From assembly GCA_026014735.1 (NCBI GenBank), contig JAOZHT010000001.1, positions 124,001 through 188,000 of the forward strand: a DNA stretch of 64,000 nucleotides. Reading direction: 5' to 3'. The position numbers were made by a program, and so were the translations under genes. The notes below the pieces were generated by a model, which made no database searches, was not told where the DNA came from, and worked only from the letters and a program-made list of their open reading frames with translations. Shown here one piece after another: positions 20,224-29,839 of the stretch (within the stretch, counting starts at the first letter, position 1; every line of letters begins with the position of its first letter). Origin of the DNA: Candidatus Bathyarchaeota archaeon (GTDB taxonomy: Archaea > Thermoproteota > Bathyarchaeia > Bathyarchaeales > Bathycorpusculaceae).

Positions 20224-21393
20224 ATGCCAAATCTGCCAATAAATGTTTTAATGCTTGGTGAAAACCTTCCACCTATAGAAGGAGGTATCGAAAACCATAT
20301 TCATAATCTTGTTAAGGCGTTGGGCTTATATTGCAACATTACGCTTCTCGTTTCCAATCGCCCACCAAATACTCCCTTTTACGAAAAAATGGGTAATGTG
20401 AAAATTTATCGGTTATCTCCCAATAAAATAAGTTATTCTGCTCATATATTGGCTGCATTAAAGCTTGCTGAGCAAAATAATATTCAGCTGATTCATGTAC
20501 ATACTTTAGGAAGAATCTCTATTGTTGGTACTGTTTTAAGTATTATTTTACGGAAGCCTCTAATTATCACTGTTCATGAAAGCAATTTCATCATTGATTT
20601 GACTTCTAAACGGCATAGACTTCGTACTTTTCTAACATATTATTTATTGCTTAAATTCTCCAAGTTAGTGATAACTCCCAGTTATGAATTAAAGTATTAT
20701 GTAAAACAAGTAAGTGATGGAAAAAAAGAAGTTAGAGAGATTTCTAACGGTGTCGACGAATCGCTTTTCAAACCCATGTCTGGTCTCCAATTCTTAACTA
20801 AATATGGTATAGCAGGAAACAGAGTAATTATTTGCCCCAGACGGATCACCCCTAAAAATGGGATAATTTACTTAATCGAGGCTATCCCAAAAATAATAGA
20901 ATCCGTTGGGGAAAATGTTAAATTTGTATTTGCTGGTCCAGTTAGAACTGAATCTTACTTCCGCTCTATTCAGCGTAAGGTATGCGAGCTAAAGATAAAT
21001 CCGTATGTGATATTTACAGGAGGAATTCCTTTTGCTGAAATGCCTGTTGTTTATGCCGCCGCTGACATAGTAGTTATCCCTTCTTTAATTGAAGCAATAA
21101 GTTTAGCAGCTCTAGAGGCAATGGCTTGCGAAAAACCTATAGTGGCAACAGCTGTAGGAGGTCTTACTGAAATAATAAACAACGACTATAATGGTCTGCT
21201 AGTAAAACCAGCAAATGCTGAAGGTTTAGCTGAGGCAATCATTAAGTTGCTAAAGGATTCGGAATTAGCCTCCAAATATTCTCAAAATGGCGCCAAAACG
21301 GTTAAGGCTTATTATTGGAGTTCTATTGCAAACGATACGCTGAATGCTTATCATACCGTTACTCGTGAATCAAAACCTATCGTTGAAAGCTGA
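20224..21393 (+). CDS. glycosyltransferase family 4
   Basis: This 389-residue GT-B enzyme is complete. NVLMLGENLPPIEGGIENHIHNLVKALG gives the N-terminal acceptor fold. The C-terminal fold has ICPRRITPKNGIIYLIEAIPKI, VFAGPVRTESY and VVIPSLIEAISLAALEAMACEKPIVATAVGGLTEII, the E-x7-E donor motif of GT4 enzymes. It resembles PimA/mannosyltransferase-type proteins and is expected to use GDP- or UDP-sugars in the cytoplasm. It is part of the + strand glycan run. Confidence 0.88.
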   Translation: MPNLPINVLMLGENLPPIEGGIENHIHNLVKALGLYCNITLLVSNRPPNTPFYEKMGNVKIYRLSPNKISYSAHILAALKLAEQNNIQLIHVHTLGRISIVGTVLSIILRKPLIITVHESNFIIDLTSKRHRLRTFLTYYLLLKFSKLVITPSYELKYYVKQVSDGKKEVREISNGVDESLFKPMSGLQFLTKYGIAGNRVIICPRRITPKNGIIYLIEAIPKIIESVGENVKFVFAGPVRTESYFRSIQRKVCELKINPYVIFTGGIPFAEMPVVYAAADIVVIPSLIEAISLAALEAMACEKPIVATAVGGLTEIINNDYNGLLVKPANAEGLAEAIIKLLKDSELASKYSQNGAKTVKAYYWSSIANDTLNAYHTVTRESKPIVES

Positions 21394-21411
21394 TTAACGG
21401 TCAAGACTATT

Positions 21412-22362
21412 ATGAAGTATTTTGAAGAACGACCCCGTTGTCCCGCATGCTACTCGGAACAATTCATCAGTTTATTTTCTTGTTCTTTTGAAAATCCACC
21501 GATTCGCCAGTATATAGAGTCCTTTTATGGACCAGAAGGACGGATAGAATATCAATACCTGCGTGAAACTAATTTTATATTGAGCGAGTGTAAGAGATGC
21601 GGTTTAGTTTTTCAGAAAGCAATTCCTAACGACTTTCTAATGAAGAAACTATATCAAAATTGGCTCGATCCCGAACCAACTTTCATCAAACAAGTAATGG
21701 ATAGACGCGATCTAAATTATCACATAAATGATGCGGGAGAAGTTATGATGATTGTTGCTTACTTAAGGGATAACCCTTCAAACCTGAGCTTTTTTGATTT
21801 TGGGATGGGTTGGGGTTCATGGGCGTTGATGGCTAAAGCTTTCGGTTGCAAAGCATATGGCTCAGAACTTTCCAAGATCAAACTTGACTATTGTATTTCT
21901 CAAGGTATTACTCCAGTCCAATGGGGTGATTTAGTAAATTATAAATTTGATTTTATTAATGCTGAGCAAGTTTTTGAGCATATTAGCAACCCTTTAGACT
22001 CTCTTATCCACCTTGCGAAGGCACTTGATCCGAAACATGGCTTGATCAAGATCAGTGTCCCTGATGGAAATAATATCATTCGAAAAGTTCGTATTGCTGA
22101 TTGGACAGCAAAAAAGTACTCGAAAAATTCATTGAATGCTGTTAGTCCTTTGGAACACATTAATTGTTTTAGCCGTAATTCGCTTTTACGAATGGCTAAA
22201 CTTGCCGGGCTGCGAGAGGTAAAAATTCCACTTAGCCTCCAGTATACTTATGGGGTTAATTGGGAACCTTTCCGACCGTTAGCTTATACTCTTTTGAGAC
22301 CCTTCTATCGTAATATCCTAAAGAAGGGAACAACTCTGTTCTTTACGAAAGCTTATCTTTAG
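21412..22362 (+). CDS. SAM-dependent methyltransferase with N-terminal zinc-ribbon-like segment
   Basis: This 316-residue protein begins with two Cys pairs (CPAC near residue 10 and CKRC near residue 62) that likely bind zinc. A class I methyltransferase fold follows: FFDFGMGWGSWALMAKAFG is motif I, AYGSELS the acidic loop and FINAEQVFEHISNPLDSL motif IV. The architecture is common for methyltransferases that modify sugars of surface glycans. The end overlaps the convergent FkbM-type gene by 20 bases. The substrate is unknown. Confidence 0.8.
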   Translation: MKYFEERPRCPACYSEQFISLFSCSFENPPIRQYIESFYGPEGRIEYQYLRETNFILSECKRCGLVFQKAIPNDFLMKKLYQNWLDPEPTFIKQVMDRRDLNYHINDAGEVMMIVAYLRDNPSNLSFFDFGMGWGSWALMAKAFGCKAYGSELSKIKLDYCISQGITPVQWGDLVNYKFDFINAEQVFEHISNPLDSLIHLAKALDPKHGLIKISVPDGNNIIRKVRIADWTAKKYSKNSLNAVSPLEHINCFSRNSLLRMAKLAGLREVKIPLSLQYTYGVNWEPFRPLAYTLLRPFYRNILKKGTTLFFTKAYL

Positions 22363-23134
22363 TGGCATACAAATAAGAACAAAATTTTAGAGGTCGTACT
22401 TTAAAACCATTTTTTATAAGAAAACTGATGATTTGTTCTCTATCCTCAGATGCTTCTAGTACGATTGTTTTTGTTTTTTGTAAGAGATTCTTTGCTCCTT
22501 TTAGAATTTGTAATTCAGCAGTCTCTGCATCTATTTTTAATAGGTCTATTTTGTTTATCCCTTGCAATTCATCCAGGCACATTGTCTCAACTTTATATGT
22601 GCTGACAGAACATTTGGGTCTGTTGATGGTTCCCCATCCGAAGAATCCTTTGGGGACAAAAAACATCTTTGATTCCTTACTGTTCCAAGCGGCTTTCTGG
22701 ATGACTTTTGTGTTTCTCAGACCATTTAATTCAAGATTGTATTTAAGTACTTGAGTTGTCAATGGCGTTGGTTCAATAGAGATCACGTGGCCATTTTTAC
22801 CTACAATTTTTCCAACAAGAATTGAATAGCATCCAATATTTGCTCCGACATCTATGAATGTGTCTCCACTTTTTATTGAAGATAAAATTAAGTCGCAAAC
22901 GTCTTCTTCTCTTCGAGGTAAGATTGAATATAGGTCGTCACTGAAAGCCCTGACATAAAAGTAAGCATCGTAAGGTCTTGAATAGACGATTCCGGAAAAC
23001 TGAACTTTAAGCAATTTTGCGTCCTGAGAATCCATCGATAAGCGGGTGACGTCAACGATTAGTGATAAAAGTAGCCCTAATTGCATCTTTAATCCAATAG
23101 CGTTCACATTTTTCAGAACATCTATCCAGATCAT
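22343..23134 (-). CDS. FkbM-family methyltransferase
   Basis: This 263-residue SAM-dependent methyltransferase is on the minus strand, against the direction of the locus. It has the FkbM core: DTFIDVGANIGCYSILVGKIVGKNGHVISIEP (SAM-binding motif I and acidic strand), then LDELQGINKIDLLKIDAETAELQILKGA and a closing IVLEAS. Family members O-methylate sugars or small molecules. Here methylation of a surface-glycan sugar is the natural guess. The reverse orientation suggests separate expression or later insertion. Confidence 0.86.
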   Translation of the reverse strand: MIWIDVLKNVNAIGLKMQLGLLLSLIVDVTRLSMDSQDAKLLKVQFSGIVYSRPYDAYFYVRAFSDDLYSILPRREEDVCDLILSSIKSGDTFIDVGANIGCYSILVGKIVGKNGHVISIEPTPLTTQVLKYNLELNGLRNTKVIQKAAWNSKESKMFFVPKGFFGWGTINRPKCSVSTYKVETMCLDELQGINKIDLLKIDAETAELQILKGAKNLLQKTKTIVLEASEDREQIISFLIKNGFKVRPLKFCSYLYATKDKLS

Positions 23135-23312
23135 AAACCTTGAAAATACCTTTGCTACTCTGTGAAATCTATCATTATTAGCGCTAATTTTTTGCCCCTC
23201 TTTTTGATGATATACCAGTTCTAATTAATCAGACTATCATTCTATTTGCGCATAAATTAAAAAAGTTTATGTGCGGGGTAAGCAACTATTTGTGCTTAAT
23301 TGAGAGGGAAAC

Positions 23313-24185
23313 ATGATGACCGTTTGTGTAATGGGTTTAGGGAATATCGGATTAGCTGTCGCATTATATGCTTCCAAATATGTCTCGGTTATAGGCTATG
23401 ATATTAGCCCAAAGGCAATAGCTGTCGCTATCAATAATGGGATAAAAGCCTCTGATAAGGTTGAGGCTGTTGATATTTACATAATAGCAGTTAATACTTA
23501 CTACCGAAATAACGCTCCCGATATGTCTGCCATAGAAAGTTGCTGTTCAAAAATTAAGGAAATGAATAGAAATGCTCTGGTCTGTTTTGAATCAACCCTT
23601 TGCGTAGGAACATCAAGACAACTTTCTGTTAAGTTTGGTTTACGAAACATGGCTGTTGTCCCCCATAGATGGTGGGAAGAGGATCAGGAGAACCATGGGG
23701 TCAAACAGTTGCGCGTTATTGGTGCTCTTAATAAGGAAAGCATGAAAAAAGCAATGGTGTTCTATCAAACTCTCGAAATACCCTTGCACCAGGTCTCATC
23801 TTTAGAGCTAGCCGAAGCAAGTAAAATTGCTGAGAATGCTCATCGCTATGTACAAATTGCATTTGTCGAAGAACTCAAACTGATAGCTATTAAAAACAAC
23901 TTAAATTTTGAAGAATGGCGCTCAGCAATAAATACAAAATGGAATGTTGATCTTCCCGAAGCTAGGAATGGAATAGGAAAAGAGTGCTTGCCAAAAGATA
24001 CGGCTTTTTTGGCATCGCTTGACCCAGAAGCTGCCTTACTGAATGGAGCCATGAAGGCAAACGACAATTACATAAAAAGATTAACTGCTACTGAGGCGAT
24101 TTATAGCATAAAAGTACCCCATAGCAGAGTTTTGGTTACCAAACCAATTCCTAAAGTAAAAGAAAAGGTGTTGCCGAAATCCTAA
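23313..24185 (+). CDS. short nucleotide-sugar dehydrogenase (UDP-ManNAc/UDP-glucose dehydrogenase family)
   Basis: The Rossmann motif GLGNIGLAVALYAS, the Y-D-I-S-P-K-A-I segment and FESTLCVGTSRQLS identify the UDP-glucose/GDP-mannose dehydrogenase family. The catalytic-site loop GIGKECLPKD retains the Cys, and the preceding helical dimer domain is present (AEASKIAENAHRYVQIAFVEEL). The protein is only 290 residues, against about 400-450 in the family, and the C-terminal UDP-sugar-binding domain is missing. The stop codon is clean and no continuation is seen downstream. It may be a specialised short form or a truncated gene, so catalytic activity is uncertain. It has its own upstream gap after the divergent FkbM gene. 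Confidence 0.78.
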   Translation: MMTVCVMGLGNIGLAVALYASKYVSVIGYDISPKAIAVAINNGIKASDKVEAVDIYIIAVNTYYRNNAPDMSAIESCCSKIKEMNRNALVCFESTLCVGTSRQLSVKFGLRNMAVVPHRWWEEDQENHGVKQLRVIGALNKESMKKAMVFYQTLEIPLHQVSSLELAEASKIAENAHRYVQIAFVEELKLIAIKNNLNFEEWRSAINTKWNVDLPEARNGIGKECLPKDTAFLASLDPEAALLNGAMKANDNYIKRLTATEAIYSIKVPHSRVLVTKPIPKVKEKVLPKS

Positions 24186-24288
24186 AAGTGGATGGGACCA
24201 AGAAGACATTTATTCCAGTGTTACGGTCAAGACAGCTCACATCTTTTCTGAAGCATTATTCTAAAATTTAAAAACCTTAGTAGAATAT

Positions 24289-24840
24289 CTGCCGCTAACG
24301 CGGCAGGATGAAAGCGTCCACAAATTCTATTTTTCAAAGTCCTGATAGGTCTGTCACCATTAGATAGAGGTGATAGACCTAAAAAGGCAAGGTCTTACGC
24401 CTTCCAAAACTACCACCTCATCTGGGCCACTAAATACCGTCGCAAGGTACTCTTAGGCCCAGTTGAAGTTAGGTTGCTGGAAGTGCTTAAGACGATTGCT
24501 AGTCAGAGTGGCTTTCAAGTGTTGACTGCCAGAGTGTATGAGGGGGATTATTTGCATGTATTTGTTTCTGCTCCGCCAAAGGTCGTTATTTCCAGAGATG
24601 GTTATTTTGCTAAAGTGTAATTCTGCAAGGGTGCTCTTTGAGGAGTTTCCGCAGATTAAGCTGAGGCTTTGGGGTGGGCATTTTTGGTCGGAGGGCCTGG
24701 AGAACGCCCTAAAATATGGACGGTCTCCATTGATGTCTCTCTACTTTGGATTCTACGGTATTCTTCTTTTTAGTATATATGAACCCATAACGGCTTGCCT
24801 GTTATGCTGTATGCCGCTTGAAAAATAAGTCTAAAAAATA
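24289..24840 (+). pseudogene. decayed IS200/IS605 element with broken TnpA
   Basis: A 7-bp perfect hairpin at 24289-24306 (CTGCCGC, loop TAAC, GCGGCAG) looks like the left-end subterminal hairpin of an IS200/IS605 element. Downstream, one frame reads YAFQNYHLIWATKYRRKVLL and a segment ending in DYLHVFVSAPPK, then stops at 24618-24620. The TnpA match resumes in another frame (24538-24828) as NSARVLFEEFPQIKLRLWGGHFWSEG. The catalytic H-x-H is changed to Y-L-H, so the Y1 transposase is dead. No TnpB is present. Ends are approximate. Confidence 0.75.
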
Positions 24841-25271
24841 GAGTGATTAGTCTGTTAAGCTTGGTTCAATTTTTTGGCAATTTAGTTCCTTAGTGGTTCT
24901 CTCATGTTGTCGATGATGTTGGTGGACTTTTATGAAGCTCGAAGGGTTGTTTTTATGTTGGTCATTTTTTTACGGCGTTACTTCTTGGGCTGATTAAGAC
25001 GAACTTTGATTACTCTTAAGCCGTATCAATCGGTTTTGTCTAGACCAGTTTTTTACCATTACGTCTCGGCGAAAAAGTATGATTTGGCATCGACGAATCT
25101 GATATTAGTATTCCCTTGTGAATTGGTTTGCTAATTGTATGTTCATACCATTATTCTCCTGATAGTTGCTGCTTTAGGTCAGGTCCTCGGAAGTCGCAAA
25201 ATAATTCACACTATAATGTTTATACTCTAATCTTAAATACCGCTAAAACCAAATAGCAGACGGTAAACGGT
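24841..25271. other. AT-rich gap without recognisable gene
   Basis: This 431-base stretch between the dead insertion element and gmd has no frame of protein-like composition. It may include further decayed insertion-element sequence. The last 60 bases hold AT-rich promoter-like runs (ATAATGTTTATACT and CTTAAATA) that could drive gmd. Confidence 0.5.
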
Positions 25272-26315
25272 ATGACGAGAGCTTTCATAACGGGCATAAC
25301 AGGTCAAGATGGGTCATATCTAGCCGAGTTTCTGCTTTCAAAAGACTATCAAGTTCATGGCATCATCAGACGGGCCAGTACCTTTAACACAGGCAGAATC
25401 GATCACATATATGTTGACCCCCATGAGCCAGAGGCAAGGTTATTTCTACACTACGGCGATCTAGCAGACTCGGAGCAGATAGCAAATATCATACACAGTG
25501 CAGAACCCAGCGAAATCTACCATCTGGGTGCTCAAAGCCATGTGAAAGTAAGTTTCAGTATGCCCGAGTATACAGGTAACGTGACGGCGCTAGGAACAAC
25601 CCGAATTTTAGAGTCCATTAGGCGTAGCGGGAACCACATTAAATTCTATCAGGCATCTAGCAGCGAAATGTTCGGGCGGACTCCCTCGCCGCAGAATGAA
25701 GAAAGCCCATTTAACCCAACCAGCCCCTATGCAGTGGCGAAGGTGTATGCCTACTGGATCGCCAAAAACTATCGCCTTGGATACAACATGTTTGCATGCA
25801 ACGGCATACTATTCAATCATGAATCCCCCCGTCGTGGCGAGATATTTGTTACCCGAAAAATAAGCATGGCGGTGGCGAACATACTGGCTAAAAAACAGAA
25901 TTTGCTTTATCTGGGAAATATGGATGCCAAACGTGACTGGGGGTATGCTCCAGAATACGTTGAAGTCATGTGGCAGATCCTGCAGCAGCAAAGCCCTGAC
26001 GACTACGTGGTAGGTACAGGTGAGCAGCATTCAGTTAAGGAATTTGTGGCGGAAGCATTCTCTTATGCTGGGCTTGATTGGGAAAAATATACGCGCATAG
26101 ACCAAAAATATCTACGGCCAACCGAAACTGAAGACCTAGCTGCAGACAGCCGAAAAATCAAAAGAGTAATCGGCTGGGAACCAAAAATACGCTTCAAAGA
26201 GCTAGTTAAGATAATGGTTGACGCCGACATGCGTAAGGCAGGTTTAACTGCAATCGGTGAAGGCGACGAAATAATAAAGAAAAAGTTTCCTAATCGGTGG
26301 TGGAAGGTAGATTGA
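25272..26315 (+). CDS. gmd: GDP-mannose 4,6-dehydratase
   Basis: This enzyme converts GDP-D-mannose to GDP-4-keto-6-deoxymannose, the entry to GDP-fucose, GDP-rhamnose and related sugars. At 347 residues it has family length. It shows the NADP-binding motif [15 protein letters not shown], the [15 protein letters not shown] substrate region, [10 protein letters not shown] with the catalytic Ser/Thr, and [12 protein letters not shown] with the Tyr/Lys pair. [17 protein letters not shown] is characteristic of Gmd. Its last four bases overlap the likely TTG start of the GDP-fucose synthase gene, so the two are translationally coupled and act in sequence. Confidence 0.95.
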   Translation: MTRAFITGITGQDGSYLAEFLLSKDYQVHGIIRRASTFNTGRIDHIYVDPHEPEARLFLHYGDLADSEQIANIIHSAEPSEIYHLGAQSHVKVSFSMPEYTGNVTALGTTRILESIRRSGNHIKFYQASSSEMFGRTPSPQNEESPFNPTSPYAVAKVYAYWIAKNYRLGYNMFACNGILFNHESPRRGEIFVTRKISMAVANILAKKQNLLYLGNMDAKRDWGYAPEYVEVMWQILQQQSPDDYVVGTGEQHSVKEFVAEAFSYAGLDWEKYTRIDQKYLRPTETEDLAADSRKIKRVIGWEPKIRFKELVKIMVDADMRKAGLTAIGEGDEIIKKKFPNRWWKVD

Positions 26316-27265
26316 GTAGTTTTTGGGCAAACAAGAAAATTCTCGTAACTGGCGCCGCTGGCTTTTTGGGCTCTCATGTAGTAGATAATCTGGTGCGTAA
26401 AAGAGGGGTTGATAAATGCCAAATCAGCTCGACAAGAAGCTCAGATTCTGATTTGCGGGTATTCGATAACTGTGTGAAGGCTGTTGAGGGCACTGACGTT
26501 GTTATCCATTTGGCGGCTCGCGTCGGAGGCATCGGTTTCAACCAGAATTTTCCAGGAACTTTATTTTACGATAACATCATTATGGGAACGCAACTCATCG
26601 AAGCCTCAAGGATTGCTAGGGTTGAGAAGTTTGTTCAGGTCGGCACTGTTTGCGCTTATCCAAAATACACTCCGGTGCCATTCAAAGAAGATGATATCTG
26701 GAATGGTTACCCTGAAGAAACCAACGCACCCTACGGCATAGCTAAAAAAGCGCTCTTGGTTATGGCGCAGGCTTATCGTCGCCAGTATGGGATGAACATC
26801 ATTTACCTTCTACCCGTGAATCTCTATGGTCCTAAAGACAACTTTAACCCCGACTCATCTCACGTTATCCCCGCTTTAATCAAAAAATTTGTAGACGCAA
26901 AAGTCAACGATGAAAAGAAGGTAATTGTATGGGGAACTGGCAATGCTTCTAGGGAGTTTTTGTATGTGGAGGATGCAGCCGAAGGAATTATTTCTGCAGC
27001 CGAGAAATACGACAAACCCGAGCCAGTAAACATAGGCGCAGGACGAGAAATTACGATCAAATCATTGGTGGATTTGGTGGTTGAACTCACTGGTTTTAAG
27101 GGTCAAGTCATTTGGGATGCCTCAAAGCCAGATGGGCAACCTAGACGCTGTCTAGATGTTACCCGCGCGAAATCTGAGTTTGGGTTTGAAGCAAAAACCG
27201 ACTTCGTTGAGGGTTTAAAGAAAACAATAGAATGGTATATTGCTAGATTTAGCGGTAACAATTAG
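26312..27265 (+). CDS. fcl: GDP-L-fucose synthase (GDP-4-keto-6-deoxymannose epimerase/reductase)
   Basis: This extended SDR protein has [14 protein letters not shown] at its start, [32 protein letters not shown] and the active-site Y-G-I-A-K-K. The [12 protein letters not shown] context is the classic WcaG/Fcl signature. It epimerises and reduces the Gmd product to GDP-L-fucose or a close 6-deoxyhexose. I chose TTG 26312, overlapping the gmd stop and preceded by GGAAGG. GTG 26297 would add five residues. It forms a clear pathway pair with gmd. Confidence 0.92.
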   Translation: MSSFWANKKILVTGAAGFLGSHVVDNLVRKRGVDKCQISSTRSSDSDLRVFDNCVKAVEGTDVVIHLAARVGGIGFNQNFPGTLFYDNIIMGTQLIEASRIARVEKFVQVGTVCAYPKYTPVPFKEDDIWNGYPEETNAPYGIAKKALLVMAQAYRRQYGMNIIYLLPVNLYGPKDNFNPDSSHVIPALIKKFVDAKVNDEKKVIVWGTGNASREFLYVEDAAEGIISAAEKYDKPEPVNIGAGREITIKSLVDLVVELTGFKGQVIWDASKPDGQPRRCLDVTRAKSEFGFEAKTDFVEGLKKTIEWYIARFSGNN

Positions 27266-27705
27266 AAGCGTTTTAGGTCCCTGAGTACTTCCAGCATGTA
27301 AGGATGCAAACCCTCAGGAGGAACCTTAAAGAGACCATGAGTAGAATGCTCAGAATCGACAATGATTGTAGTTCCTTTCGATTGGCAGAAGTAGACTATC
27401 GTTATATCATGTCTTTCGGGAAAAACTCTCGAATATACATTAACCAACCGAAAACTATCAATTTCAAGTCCTGTTTCCTCCAGAATCTCTCGACGCAGAG
27501 TATCCTCGAGTGATTCCCCACGTTTGATTCTGCCACCTGGAAACCACCACTCACCCTTAACCGGCGGATTGTTTCTTTTCATGTAAAGCAATGCGTCGCC
27601 TACTTTTATGACTGCTTCAACCGATGAAATCGGCATTACCTTTGATATTTGTTCGTAGAGTGCTGAAGAGATAAAACTTGATTCCGGAAGAGTCATGGCA
27701 TTCAC
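27262..27705 (-). CDS. Nudix hydrolase
   Basis: This is a 147-residue protein with a complete Nudix box ([18 protein letters not shown], then LEETGLE), including the R-E-x-x-E-E metal ligands. The preceding [13 protein letters not shown] is typical of nucleotide-sugar or GDP-mannose-type Nudix enzymes. Because the box is canonical, it is not of the GDP-mannose mannosyl hydrolase subtype that lacks one of the glutamates. It may trim or police nucleotide sugars made by the neighbouring genes. It is on the minus strand and overlaps the GDP-fucose synthase end by four bases. Confidence 0.88.
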   Translation of the reverse strand: MNAMTLPESSFISSALYEQISKVMPISSVEAVIKVGDALLYMKRNNPPVKGEWWFPGGRIKRGESLEDTLRREILEETGLEIDSFRLVNVYSRVFPERHDITIVYFCQSKGTTIIVDSEHSTHGLFKVPPEGLHPYMLEVLRDLKRF

Positions 27706-27872
27706 TTGTTTATGTGTTGCAATTGCTCACCCAGCCTCTGGATTTAAGTATACCGAATGTCATTCGGCATAAGCCAACGATAACTGTTTGATATCCTTTT
27801 AATCTGGTTGAGTTATTTTACCGCAACCGATAAACCAGCCTATAGGTTCCTTACTGAGAAACGGGTACTTCA

Positions 27873-29456
27873 ATGAGTAAGGCTGGGGATATTGCTAAGG
27901 TTTCAGCGAAGGGCAGCTTCCATGTTCTATGGGGCCTAGTTATCTCTACAATCATCAGCTCCCTAGGAACCATATTTATCGCCCGGCTGCTGGGCTCTGA
28001 CCTTTACGGGTTATATACCGTAGTATTGACGGTTCCAACCATCATCCAGGTTTTCAGGGATTGGGGAATAAATTCCGCCATGGTCCGCTTTACTGCGCAG
28101 TTTCGTGCAGAGGGAAGATTTGACGAAGTACGAAGTATATTCTTAATCGGCATCATCTTTGAGGTTTCCGTGGGCTTGGCTCTTTCCCTTTTTTCCTTCT
28201 TTTCCGCAGATTTCTTAGCCGCCAGCATCTTCAATCGCCCGGTTATCGCCCCTTTGATCCAAATCGTTTCCTTTTCGATCCTGGCAAGTGGTCTGATTGC
28301 GGCGGCAACTGCAGCTTTCACAGGGTATGAGCGGCTGGAATTCAACAGTGTTATGCTTGTCTTTCAAAGCGTCATAAAAACCGGCGTCATAATTGCGTTG
28401 GTTATTTTGGGCTTCGGTACAGCTGGAGCCGCAATAGGTTACACCGTAAGTACCGCAGTTGCCGGCATTATCGGTGTTATATTAATCGGTGTTATCTACC
28501 GGCAGCTTCCAAAGCCATCGACTCGTAAGCTTGAACTCAAAGCATACTTTTCAACGATGTTAACGTACTGTCTGCCGCTGTCTTTTGCGACAATTATAAC
28601 TGCGCTTCTTCCCCAATTTTACGCTTTTCTGTTGCCTATTCATTACGTAACCGATAACGTGGCAATTGGCAACTATGGAATTGCACTGAATTTTGTGGTC
28701 CTGATCTCTTTCTTTATTGTTCCTATTTCAACTGTGATGTTTCCTGCTTTCTCCAAGTTAGACGCTGAAAAAGATAAGGAATCACTGCGCAATATCTTCC
28801 GGTTTTCCGTTAAGTATGGTTCACTGCTTGTGGTGCCTCCGACGGTTCTGGTGATGTGTCTTGCTGAACCGGCTGTGGCAACCCTTTTTGGGGACACCTA
28901 TACTACCGCTGGTCTATTCCTTGCCTTGTTTGCTATTCAATACTTGTTTGTTGCATTTGGAAACATTAGTTTGTCTGCTATTTTGATCGGTCAAGGCAAA
29001 ACAGGTTTCGTCTTGAGGATGGCGATATTAGCTGGTGCAATAGGTTTTCCACTCGGCTATGCATTAATAATGTCCTTTGGCGTAATTGGCTTAATCGCTG
29101 CAACCATTATCTTCTCCGTTCCGGGCCTCATCTGGGCCTTGATCTATATCAAACGGATTTTTGGCACGACTGTAGATTGGGGTTCTTCAGCCCGAATTCT
29201 CCTTTCGTCAGCTTTTGCCGGCGTTTTAACGTACGTTGTTGTTTCACAGGTGGCGTTTGCTGCATGGATTCTTCTTTTGCTAGGCGCGGTTTTATATGTG
29301 GTGGCTGTGGTTCCTGCGCTTCTTTTGTCTAGGTCAATTACGAGGGCTGATATTGCCAACTTACGGTCGATGTTGGGCGGGGTAGGCGCCCTCGGCGGGC
29401 TGATTGGCAAAGTGCTTAGTTTAGTCGAGCGGTTAATGGCTCTTTTAAGGGTGTAA
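27873..29456 (+). CDS. Wzx/MurJ-type lipid-linked glycan flippase
   Basis: This 527-residue protein has about fourteen transmembrane helices. The N-terminal SFHVLWGLVISTIISSLGTIFIARLLGSDLYGLYTVV is the polysaccharide-biosynthesis (MOP superfamily) signature, followed by the Y-E-R-L-E-F-N loop. It should flip the lipid-linked oligosaccharide made by the soluble glycosyltransferases to the outside, where the GT-C proteins could extend it. It closes the glycan locus. No polymerase or ligase is next to it. Confidence 0.88.
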   Translation: MSKAGDIAKVSAKGSFHVLWGLVISTIISSLGTIFIARLLGSDLYGLYTVVLTVPTIIQVFRDWGINSAMVRFTAQFRAEGRFDEVRSIFLIGIIFEVSVGLALSLFSFFSADFLAASIFNRPVIAPLIQIVSFSILASGLIAAATAAFTGYERLEFNSVMLVFQSVIKTGVIIALVILGFGTAGAAIGYTVSTAVAGIIGVILIGVIYRQLPKPSTRKLELKAYFSTMLTYCLPLSFATIITALLPQFYAFLLPIHYVTDNVAIGNYGIALNFVVLISFFIVPISTVMFPAFSKLDAEKDKESLRNIFRFSVKYGSLLVVPPTVLVMCLAEPAVATLFGDTYTTAGLFLALFAIQYLFVAFGNISLSAILIGQGKTGFVLRMAILAGAIGFPLGYALIMSFGVIGLIAATIIFSVPGLIWALIYIKRIFGTTVDWGSSARILLSSAFAGVLTYVVVSQVAFAAWILLLLGAVLYVVAVVPALLLSRSITRADIANLRSMLGGVGALGGLIGKVLSLVERLMALLRV

Positions 29457-29839
29457 TGCCTAAGCCATAGCTGACTCGATTGACGCAACCCTGCTCTATA
29501 GGGTTGTTTTTAAACTGGTTATTTTTGCAACTGAGTTGCTTGTTGTATGCCTGAGGCGCACCCAGTGGTGTTCTAATGGCCATGGGGTGTCACTATTACG
29601 CAAAATAACAACGGGTCAACAAATCCCCCGTTGTATTCTTCATTTAGAAGTAGTAGAACAGTGAATAAACATTTGTACAACTACTTCTAAGTGTGGATGT
29701 TTTGGTAGAGTTGTCGGGTCAGTAGGCATGGGTGTATTTGACAAGAGCGCATCATGGCACCGGTTCTCTATCTTCAAAAAACAAACTCCAACATAATAAA
29801 TAGTAATATTTTCTATAAGGATAAAAAAGAAAATTGCGT
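29457..29839. other. intergenic stretch with one inverted repeat
   Basis: The 383 bases between the flippase and the heliorhodopsin gene, which are convergent, hold no convincing gene. A minus-strand 78-codon frame here has no protein-like features. The stretch contains an inverted repeat at 29644-29690. Confidence 0.5.
29644..29690. repeat. 11-bp inverted repeat
   Basis: The left arm TTAGAAGTAGT (29644-29654) is matched perfectly by ACTACTTCTAA (29680-29690) around a 25-base loop. It lies between two convergent genes and may serve as a terminator or a small structured RNA. A smaller hairpin with the same AGAAGTAGT start lies at 32707-32739. Confidence 0.45.
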
